Program-made: the position numbers and the translations under genes | Notes under the pieces: generated by a model | Seen by the model: only the letters and a program-made list of their open reading frames with translations | Database searches by the model: none | Told to the model about the DNA's origin: nothing | NCBI RefSeq assembly: GCF_003284935.1 | Contig: NZ_QMEV01000014.1 | Location: forward strand, 1 to 64,000 | Direction of reading: 5' to 3' | From: Mycobacterium colombiense | GTDB lineage: Bacteria > Actinomycetota > Actinomycetes > Mycobacteriales > Mycobacteriaceae | DNA: 64,000 bases | Shown here: positions 58,095 through 64,000 of the stretch, one piece after another | How the letters are laid out: every line of letters begins with the position of its first letter | Numbering within the stretch: position 1 is the first letter of the stretch

Positions 58095-58526
58095 ATGGGC
58101 ATGGCTTTCGCACGGGGTTTTGCGACAACCGCTATGTTCGCCGGCTTAGCTGCCTGTAGCGCCGGCACCGCATGGGCCGATACGCCCACGATGAACGGCA
58201 ACTACACCGAGACCGCGACAACACCGGCCGGGGCAACGTTCAACACCTCTTGGGCGGTCAACTCCTGTGGCGACGGATGCATCTTCATCAAAGCCGGGCT
58301 GGGTGGCAGCCAGGCGCGATTGATCGACGGTCAATGGGTCTTGGACACGATGAACAACGTCGCCTGCGCCGACGGCAGTTCCGTTCAGTATGCCTCCAGC
58401 TCCCATATGACGTGGGACCCGAACACCCTTGAGGGCACGGCGCAGCAGACCTATGTCATCCCCGCCTGCGGGCACCCGGCGGGCTACTCCTACACCGACC
58501 AGATAAAGATCAAGCAGGCGTCCTGA
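58095..58526 (+). CDS. Secreted protein of unknown function
   Basis: 143 residues from ATG 58095 (GGAAGG at 58085-58090); ATG 58101 is also possible. An N-terminal signal peptide (FARGFATTAMFAGLAACSAG) ends at a likely AWA-DT site near residue 28. The mature part is about 115 residues, beta-rich, with four Cys: SCGDGC close together, one in NNVACADG and one in IPACGHP, consistent with two disulfides. It has the look of a small exported mycobacterial family whose members have TW.. or SW.. cores and paired Cys, but I do not recognise a name. It lies between the LysR and AlsS-like genes and converges on the latter. Confidence 0.75.
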   Translation: MGMAFARGFATTAMFAGLAACSAGTAWADTPTMNGNYTETATTPAGATFNTSWAVNSCGDGCIFIKAGLGGSQARLIDGQWVLDTMNNVACADGSSVQYASSSHMTWDPNTLEGTAQQTYVIPACGHPAGYSYTDQIKIKQAS

Positions 58527-58545
58527 CCCGAGCCGGCGCAGGCGT

Positions 58546-60192
58546 CTACAGCGTTTCGTCCAGCTCGCCGAGGCGGTCGGTCAGCCGCAGATTCTCGGAG
58601 TAGTCGACCGGGCAGCTGATCAGCGAGACCCCGTCGTCGTCGAGCGCGGCCCGCAGCGTCGGCAGCAGTTCATCGGCGTGAGAGATCCGATATCCCTTGG
58701 CGCCGAAGCTTTCCGCGTACTTCACCACGTCGGGGTTGTTGAACTTCACGTAGTAGTGCGCCCCGAGCTCGAGGTCCATCTTCCACTCGATGAGGCCGTA
58801 ACCGCCGTCCTCCCAGATCAGCACCACCAGCGGGATCCGCTCGCGCACGGCCGTCTCGATCTCTTGGGAGTTCATCAAGAACGCACCGTCGCCGACGACG
58901 GCCAGCACCTTCGCCTCTGGCTGTGCCAGCTTGACGCCCAGCGCCCCGGGGAGGGCGAAACTCATGGTGGACAAGCCATTTGAGATCAGGCAGGTGTTCC
59001 GCTCAAAGGTCGGGTAGAGCCGGGCCATCCACATCTTGGTGGCGCCCGTGTCGACCAGGACGATGTCGCTGCGGCCCAGCGCCGCGCGGGTGTCGGCGAC
59101 CACCCGGGCGGGCGCCATTGGGTAGCGCGAATCCTGTTGTCCCCGTTCGAATTCCTCGGCCAGCAGACCCGAGCCGGGGACATCGGCGGCATGTTCGAAG
59201 GTATGGCCGGACAGCGCGTCGGTCAGCGCGTTCAGCGAGTCGCTGATATCGCCGATGATCCCCACGTCGACCGAGTAGTGAGCGTCGACCTCGGCGGGGA
59301 ACCGGTGAATGTGGATGATCTTCTTGTCGGCCTGCGGGTTGATCCGGACCGGGTCGAATTCCTGCAACTCGTAGCCGACGGTGATGACGGCGTCGGCGTT
59401 GTCGAACCCGAAGTTGACGTAGTCGTGCCGCATGAAGCCCAGCGTCCCGATGCTGTTCGGGTGATCGTCGGGCATGACGCCCTTGCCGTGGAAGGTATTG
59501 GCCACCTGGATGCCGAACTCCTCGGAGAAGCGCACCAGGGCCTTGGCGGCGTCGGCGCGGGCGGCGCCGTGCCCGGCCAGCACCACCGGGCGCTTGGCGT
59601 TGCGCAGCACCTCAACCGCGCGTGCCACCTGGCGGGGCGCCGGGGCGTCGGCGCGGACGACGTTGCGCGGCAACGGCGCCAGGTCGTAGTCGGTGTCGTC
59701 GGCATCGATGTGCTCGGGCACGGCCAGATACACCGCGGCCGGACGTTCGGCCTCGGAGACCTTGAACGCCTTGCGGACCATCTCGGGGATGGCGCGCGCC
59801 GTCGGGACGCCGGCCGACCACCGGGTGATGGGGGCGAACATCGACACCAGGTCGACGTACTGGTGTGACTCCTTGAACTCCCGGTCGTGGCCGACCTGCG
59901 CGGAGATGGCGACCAACGGGGTGCTGTTGGTGGTGGCGTCGGCCACCCCGAGCTGCATGTTGATCGCGCCGGGTCCCAGCGTGGCCGACACCACCGCGGC
60001 GCGTCCGGTGACCCTGCCGTACATCTCGGCCATGAACGAGGCGGCCTGCTCGTGCCGGGTGAGCACATAGCGGATGTTCGAGGACGCCAGCGCCTGCACA
60101 AACCGGATGTTCTCCTCGCCCGGAACCCCGAACACGACGGAAACACCCTCGTTTTCCAGGCACTTGACGATCAGCTCCGCGGCTTTGCTCAT
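58546..60192 (-). CDS. ThDP-dependent acetolactate-synthase-like enzyme (AlsS type)
   Basis: 548 residues from ATG 60192. The three ThDP-enzyme domains are present: the pyrimidine-binding domain with the catalytic Glu in GVPGEENIRFVQAL and ATLGPGAINMQLGVADATTNSTPLVA; the central domain; and the PP domain with the metal motif VVGDGAFLMNSQEIETAVRERIP. The C-terminal CPVDYSENLRLTDRLGEL is characteristic of catabolic AlsS. It should join two pyruvates to 2-acetolactate, but related 2-oxoacid decarboxylases cannot be excluded. It is divergent from gabD1 with a 90-bp shared promoter, which invites the idea of a decarboxylase/aldehyde-dehydrogenase pair. I do not recall it between Rv0234c and Rv0235c. 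Confidence 0.82.
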   Translation of the reverse strand: MSKAAELIVKCLENEGVSVVFGVPGEENIRFVQALASSNIRYVLTRHEQAASFMAEMYGRVTGRAAVVSATLGPGAINMQLGVADATTNSTPLVAISAQVGHDREFKESHQYVDLVSMFAPITRWSAGVPTARAIPEMVRKAFKVSEAERPAAVYLAVPEHIDADDTDYDLAPLPRNVVRADAPAPRQVARAVEVLRNAKRPVVLAGHGAARADAAKALVRFSEEFGIQVANTFHGKGVMPDDHPNSIGTLGFMRHDYVNFGFDNADAVITVGYELQEFDPVRINPQADKKIIHIHRFPAEVDAHYSVDVGIIGDISDSLNALTDALSGHTFEHAADVPGSGLLAEEFERGQQDSRYPMAPARVVADTRAALGRSDIVLVDTGATKMWMARLYPTFERNTCLISNGLSTMSFALPGALGVKLAQPEAKVLAVVGDGAFLMNSQEIETAVRERIPLVVLIWEDGGYGLIEWKMDLELGAHYYVKFNNPDVVKYAESFGAKGYRISHADELLPTLRAALDDDGVSLISCPVDYSENLRLTDRLGELDETL

Positions 60193-60230
60193 CCGACACC
60201 TCCCTTAGGGGAACGATAGTGGCAGGCTAG

Positions 60231-60259
60231 GTGTTGGACTTTTCAGCCGTGTACAACAC
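60231..60259. promoter_or_regulatory. Inverted repeat GTGTTG-n17-CAACAC between als-like gene and gabD1
   Basis: Perfect 6-bp arms with a 17-bp spacer in the 90-bp divergent promoter, ending 24 bp before gabD1. It could be an operator for a common regulator of both genes. The motif is short, so confidence is low. Confidence 0.3.
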
Positions 60260-60282
60260 GAACCCGACGAAGGAGGGCCGAC

Positions 60283-61701
60283 GTGCCCATCGCCACCATT
60301 AACCCGGCTACCGGCGAGACAGTGAAGACCTTCACCCCGGCCACCGACCAGGAGGTCGACGCCGCGATTGCCCGTGCCTACGAACGCTTCCTCGATTACC
60401 GCCACAACACCACGTTTGCCCAACGCGCCGAGTGGGCAAACGCCACCGCCGACCTGCTCGAAGCGGAGGCCGACGAGGTCGCCGCCATGATGACGCTGGA
60501 GATGGGCAAGACCCTGAAGTCGGCCAAGGCGGAAGCGCTGAAGTGCGCCAAGGGTTTTCGCTACTACGCCGAAAACGCCGAGAAGATGCTGGCCGACGAG
60601 CCGGCCGACGCCGAGGCGGTGGGCGCGAAGAAGGCCTACACCCGCTACCAACCGCTCGGGGTCGTGCTCGCCGTGATGCCGTGGAACTTCCCGCTGTGGC
60701 AGGCCGTGCGGTTCGCCGCGCCGGCGCTGATGGCCGGCAACGTCGGGATCCTCAAGCACGCGTCCAACGTGCCACAGTCCGCGCTGTACCTCGCCGACGT
60801 GATCGCCCGCGGCGGCTTCCCCGAGGGCTGTTTCCAGACCCTGCTCGTCTCCTCCAGCGCGGTCGAGCGCATCCTGCGCGATCCGCGGGTGGCGGCGGCG
60901 ACCCTGACCGGCAGCGAGCCGGCCGGCCAGTCGGTGGCGGCCATCGCCGGTGACGAGATCAAGCCGACCGTGCTCGAGCTCGGCGGCAGCGACCCGTTCA
61001 TCGTGATGCCGTCGGCGAACCTGGACGAGGCGGCCAAGACGGCGGTCACCGCCCGGGTGCAGAACAACGGCCAATCCTGCATCGCCGCAAAGCGGTTCAT
61101 CGTGCACACCGACATCTATGACGCGTTCGTCGACAAGTTCACCGAACAGATGGAGGCGCTGACCGTCGGTGACCCCACCGACCCGGACACCGACGTGGGT
61201 CCGCTGGCCACCGAGTCGGGCCGCGACGAGATCGCCAAGCAGGTCGACGACGCCGCCGCGGCGGGGGCCAAGATTCGCCTCGGCGGCAAGCCGATCGACC
61301 GGCCGGGGTGGTTCTACCCGCCGACCGTCGTCACCGACATCACCAAGGACATGGCCCTCTACACCGAGGAGGTGTTCGGCCCCGTCGCGTCGATGTACCG
61401 GGCCGCCGACATCGACGAAGCCATCGAGATCGCCAACGCCACCACGTTCGGCCTGGGGTCCAACGCCTGGACCAACGACGAGGCCGAACAGCAGCGCTTC
61501 ATCGACGACATCGAGGCCGGCCAGGTCTTCATCAACGGGATGACGGTGTCCTACCCGGAGCTGGGATTCGGCGGCGTCAAGCGGTCGGGCTACGGACGCG
61601 AACTCGCGGGCCTGGGCATCCGCGCGTTCGTCAACGCCAAGACCGTGTGGGTCGGGGAATCCGAGAGCGGCTCCTCGTCGGGCGGCGACAAGGTCGAGTG
61701 A
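60283..61701 (+). CDS. gabD1: Succinate-semialdehyde dehydrogenase GabD1
   Basis: 472 residues from GTG 60283, with AGGAGGG at 60271. NAD(P)-dependent aldehyde dehydrogenase motifs are clear: VLAVMPWNFPLWQAVRFAAPAL (cofactor/oxyanion Asn), TLTGSEPAGQSVA, VLELGGSDPFIVM with the general-base Glu, and NNGQSCIAAKRF with the catalytic Cys. Later come EVFGPVASMY and VSYPELGFGGVKRSGYGREL. It oxidises succinate semialdehyde to succinate, linking GABA or 2-oxoglutarate decarboxylation to the TCA cycle. M. tuberculosis Rv0234c is the equivalent. It converges with the R2lox gene (13 bp). Confidence 0.92.
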   Translation: MPIATINPATGETVKTFTPATDQEVDAAIARAYERFLDYRHNTTFAQRAEWANATADLLEAEADEVAAMMTLEMGKTLKSAKAEALKCAKGFRYYAENAEKMLADEPADAEAVGAKKAYTRYQPLGVVLAVMPWNFPLWQAVRFAAPALMAGNVGILKHASNVPQSALYLADVIARGGFPEGCFQTLLVSSSAVERILRDPRVAAATLTGSEPAGQSVAAIAGDEIKPTVLELGGSDPFIVMPSANLDEAAKTAVTARVQNNGQSCIAAKRFIVHTDIYDAFVDKFTEQMEALTVGDPTDPDTDVGPLATESGRDEIAKQVDDAAAAGAKIRLGGKPIDRPGWFYPPTVVTDITKDMALYTEEVFGPVASMYRAADIDEAIEIANATTFGLGSNAWTNDEAEQQRFIDDIEAGQVFINGMTVSYPELGFGGVKRSGYGRELAGLGIRAFVNAKTVWVGESESGSSSGGDKVE

Positions 61702-61714
61702 GCGCCCGGGCCGG

Positions 61715-62656
61715 TTAAGCCGACGCGCCCGCCAGCAGCTTCTCGTCCTCTTGGGCGAAGGTGTCCTCGAGCTGGACCGGCTCGTAGTCGAGGTCGATCT
61801 CGGCGAGCGGGCGCCCGCGCGCGCTGGAGATGGTGCCGAAGCGTCGCATGCCCTTGTCGGAGGCGTAGGCCATGAACTCGTCCACCGACAGGCCGAACGG
61901 CATCGGGTCATAGAGGGCGAAGCCCTCTTCGATCAGGCGCAGACCCAGCGGCATCAGCTCGTTCATCCGCGTTTCGAAGACGCCCCAGTTGGCGTCGTCG
62001 GCGGCGACGTGGCGCCGGCAGGTGAAGGTGCCCCACGCCATGTGGCGTCGCTCGTCGTCGCCGATGCGACGCACCAGCTCCTGCATGCCGGGCAGGATCC
62101 CGCGCTCCACGCAGATCTTGTGCCAGCCGAAGTAACCGGTCAGCGCCAGCATGCCCTCGACCATGTGGTTGTAGGTCACCGACGCGCGGACCTGCGCGGC
62201 CGGTGACGGGTCGACCGTCAGCGCGTTCAGACAGTCCGGCAGTTCCTCATAGAAGATCGTGCGATAGGTCGGAACGTCCTCCAGGTAGTAGTGCAGGTCC
62301 TCGGTGATGCCGACGGCGTCGAGCCACATGCGGAACACCTGGACGTGCTTGGCTTCCTCGAAGGCGAACTGCGTCAGGTACATCTCGTCGCCGAGCCGGC
62401 CTTCGGCCCGCATCGCGGCCATGAACGGCTGGATGTCTTGGGTCACCGACTCCTCGCCGGCGATGAACTCCGCGCACAGCCGCGTCGCGTAGCTGCGTTC
62501 GTCGTCAGTGAGCCGCTCCCAGTCCTCGCGATCGCGCGAGAAGTCGATGTCGGCCGGATTCCAGAACTTCGCATTGCCGCCCGCAAACAGCTTGAGCGGC
62601 AAGCTGTCCCAGTTGAGGCCGCCCTGGGCCATCGAGGCGATTCGGGTGCGATTCAT
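61715..62656 (-). CDS. nrdB: R2-like ligand-binding oxidase (R2lox, Rv0233-like)
   Basis: 313 residues; Rv0233 is 314. All residues known for the Mn/Fe R2lox site are present at the same numbers: Glu68, Val71 (GEESV), Glu101 and His104 ([10 protein letters not shown]), Tyr162 ([10 protein letters not shown]), Glu167, Glu202 and His205 ([10 protein letters not shown]). Val71 and Tyr162 form the unusual ether cross-link in the M. tuberculosis enzyme, so the chemistry is probably kept. Although often named nrdB, it is not a ribonucleotide reductase radical subunit; it binds a fatty-acid-like ligand and is thought to be an oxidase. Its start overlaps the TetR stop by 4 bp, so it is translated with its regulator. 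Confidence 0.93.
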   Translation of the reverse strand: MNRTRIASMAQGGLNWDSLPLKLFAGGNAKFWNPADIDFSRDREDWERLTDDERSYATRLCAEFIAGEESVTQDIQPFMAAMRAEGRLGDEMYLTQFAFEEAKHVQVFRMWLDAVGITEDLHYYLEDVPTYRTIFYEELPDCLNALTVDPSPAAQVRASVTYNHMVEGMLALTGYFGWHKICVERGILPGMQELVRRIGDDERRHMAWGTFTCRRHVAADDANWGVFETRMNELMPLGLRLIEEGFALYDPMPFGLSVDEFMAYASDKGMRRFGTISSARGRPLAEIDLDYEPVQLEDTFAQEDEKLLAGASA

Positions 62657-63336
62657 GTGACCTCCTCAGATCGTTTGGGGGCGGATTCCAGCGGCGAAGC
62701 CGAGAACGCGGCCGCCAGCACCGCGACGAGCCTGCGCACCGCCAGCGCCGGCTGCTCCGGTGTGGGCTCGTCGAGCCCGAGAATCGGATCCAGGCCGCGC
62801 ATGTAGGGCGCCAGCGCCAGGTGCGGAAAGATCAGCAGCAGCAAGGACAGCAGCGCATCGGTGTCGGAATCCGCGCGCAGGTCGCCGCGCCGCTGCGCCT
62901 CGCGCACCAGTGGGCGCATCACTTCCAGGTAGTGCCGGTGGATGACGTGCTGCACGCTGACCCGGGCCTCGGTGTCGACTTCCAGCGTCGCCGCGGCGTG
63001 CAAGGCCCGTTCGTGCGGGTGGTCGGCGAAGTAGGCCACCCACGCGTCGAGCCAGTCGGTGAGGAACTCGAAAAACGGCCGGCTCGGGTCGAGTTCGCGG
63101 ATGCGGTCTTCCATATACGCCCGCACCCGCTGGCTGCCGATGTCGGCGATGAACGCGTACAGGTCTCGCTTGTCCGCGAAGTACTGGAACAGGCTGCCCT
63201 TGGCCACCCCGGCACGGCGTGCGATGACGTTCAGGCTGCCCCGGGAAAACCCGTGCGCCCCGAACTCCGCCTCCGCGGCTTCGATGATCGCGGCACGACG
63301 GGCCGGATCGACGCGTGCCCAGGTGACCGTTGGCAA
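62653..63336 (-). CDS. TetR-family transcriptional regulator (Rv0232-like)
   Basis: 227 residues from TTG 63336, with GGAGGGG just upstream; Rv0232 is 229. The HTH is [19 protein letters not shown] then [26 protein letters not shown], classic TetR. The stop overlaps the R2lox start (ATGA), so regulator and oxidase form a two-gene operon. A perfect 15-bp palindrome 18 bp upstream of the start is a very likely autoregulatory operator. The ligand may be the fatty-acid-type molecule handled by R2lox; inference. Confidence 0.9.
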   Translation of the reverse strand: MPTVTWARVDPARRAAIIEAAEAEFGAHGFSRGSLNVIARRAGVAKGSLFQYFADKRDLYAFIADIGSQRVRAYMEDRIRELDPSRPFFEFLTDWLDAWVAYFADHPHERALHAAATLEVDTEARVSVQHVIHRHYLEVMRPLVREAQRRGDLRADSDTDALLSLLLLIFPHLALAPYMRGLDPILGLDEPTPEQPALAVRRLVAVLAAAFSASPLESAPKRSEEVT

Positions 63337-63353
63337 TGCCCCTCCTATGGTGA

Positions 63354-63368
63354 ATGACCACTGGTCAT
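63354..63368. promoter_or_regulatory. Operator palindrome upstream of the TetR-R2lox operon
   Basis: ATGACCA-C-TGGTCAT is a perfect palindrome with 7-bp arms, ending 18 bp before the TetR start codon. Location and symmetry are typical for TetR autorepression. Confidence 0.75.
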
Positions 63369-63423
63369 ATTACGGTGAGCTGCGTCACAGTCAAGGGGTT
63401 TGGACGGTTGTCATCCTGCCGAG

Positions 63424-63441
63424 CGTGAAACTAACTTCACG
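63424..63441. terminator. Inverted repeat CGTGAA-n6-TTCACG after fadE4
   Basis: A perfect 6-bp-arm dyad with a 6-base loop lies 25 bp after the fadE4 stop. It may be a weak terminator for fadE4 or a second operator for the TetR operon. AT-rich arms make an operator about as likely as a terminator. Confidence 0.4.
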
Positions 63442-63466
63442 TTCGGTGCCGCGAGGCGACGCGCAG

Positions 63467-64000
63467 CTACGGCCGCATGCGGTACGCGCCGCTGAGCGGC
63501 AGCACGTGCTCTTTCCAGATCTGGTCATAGCGCGACGGGTCGTACACAGGACGACGGATCATCCGCGTAGCGAAACGGGCCTGCGCGTCGGTGGTCGACG
63601 GCTTGTCGTTGAGCTCGACGGCATAGCCGTTGAAGTCGCGAACCAGCACCGCGAAGATCGCGTCGGTCAGCGTCTCGTCGATGTCGGAGAGCGCGGCCTC
63701 CTCCAGGATGAGCTGCGCGTAGGGCACCGTCGCGAACAGCTGCCCGACCGCGAACGCGAAGTCAATGTCCTTCTGCTGCGCGGCATCCGGGGTGGCGCCG
63801 GCCAGCATGTCCGCGAGCACGTCGATCTGCGAGCGCAGCAGCGCGACGTTGGGCAGGTGCCCGAAGCTGTCGAACGGCGCCCGCCAGTCGTGGAAGCGCA
63901 CCTTGCCCAGGCCGCCGGTGGGCCCCTGCGCGAACAGAAAGGTGTCGTCGGCCGCGTCGTCGCGGCGGGGAATCAACGGCAGCGCGCTGTTGGGGGCGAA
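63467..64000 (-). CDS. fadE4: Acyl-CoA dehydrogenase FadE4, C-terminal part (runs off the right edge)
   Basis: The last 177 residues of a longer protein; the frame is open through base 64000, so an internal ATG at 63976 is not the true start. The sequence ends AYRMRP with all-helical ACAD C-terminal-domain character: KVRFHDWRAPFDSFGHLPNVALLRSQIDVLAD, then FAVGQLFATVPYAQLILEEAAL and AIFAVLVRDFNGYAVELNDKP. It would act in beta-oxidation as a FAD enzyme. Assignment as FadE4 (Rv0231) rests on position next to the Rv0232-like TetR and on family fit. Confidence 0.78.
   Translation of the reverse strand, partial: FAPNSALPLIPRRDDAADDTFLFAQGPTGGLGKVRFHDWRAPFDSFGHLPNVALLRSQIDVLADMLAGATPDAAQQKDIDFAFAVGQLFATVPYAQLILEEAALSDIDETLTDAIFAVLVRDFNGYAVELNDKPSTTDAQARFATRMIRRPVYDPSRYDQIWKEHVLPLSGAYRMRP

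Overview
This is GC-rich actinobacterial DNA, and gene content and order identify it as a slow-growing Mycobacterium. From memory of the M. tuberculosis map, nearly the whole window is an inverted, collinear copy of the Rv0231-Rv0280 segment: ppe3 and the Rv0276/Rv0275c pair at the left end, fadE4 (Rv0231) at the right. An M. avium-complex-type species is plausible, but the sequence alone does not fix the species. I saw no tRNA, rRNA, insertion sequence, phage gene or CRISPR array.

Layout. 1-2.8 kb: 5' part of a PPE3-type gene with a Zur-like box, an MpaB/DUF2236 oxygenase and a divergent TetR. 2.8-9.7 kb: an accessory island absent from the M. tuberculosis map, made of two tandem copies of a two-gene acyltransferase unit (PapA-like condensation enzyme plus WS/DGAT-like enzyme), then a four-helix membrane protein. 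9.7-19 kb: VOC protein, TetR, alpha/beta hydrolase, fused acyl-CoA dehydrogenase fadE6, a small secreted Gly/His/Trp-rich protein, a small ribbon-helix-helix-like protein, fadD2 and a LigD-type polymerase. 19-31.4 kb: nitrate/nitrite block (narU, narK3, an NnaR-like regulator, a sirohydrochlorin chelatase, nirBD) with a FecB2-type lipoprotein and pxpBC between the transporters. 31.6-37 kb: hsp20 with an HspR/ECF-sigma promoter, a PEP-mutase-like enzyme and the Sdh1-type succinate dehydrogenase operon. 37-45 kb: flavin reductase, 2OG-Fe(II) oxygenase, then the fadE5 / fadA2 / fabG4-htdX lipid block. 45-54.5 kb: CLC channel, TetR, lpqI, two DUF2613 peptides, aftD and a lipase-maturation-factor-like gene broken near its end by a C9 tract. 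54.6-64 kb: orphan substrate-binding lipoprotein, NAD-dependent formate dehydrogenase with a LysR regulator, a secreted protein, an AlsS-like ThDP enzyme divergent from gabD1, R2-like ligand-binding oxidase with its TetR, and the 3' end of fadE4.

How it works together. The nitrate block couples transport, siroheme metalation and nitrite reduction under a local HemD-like regulator. Several lipid-gene promoters carry short inverted repeats; a TTAC-n5/6-GTAA motif recurs at fadE5, fadA2/fabG4 and fadD2. The most novel item is the duplicated PapA/WS-DGAT island, which looks like an undescribed lipid-acylation locus. Two likely single-base indels (near 37,033 and in the C9 tract at 54,310-54,318) break otherwise coherent genes and may be sequencing errors or real lesions.
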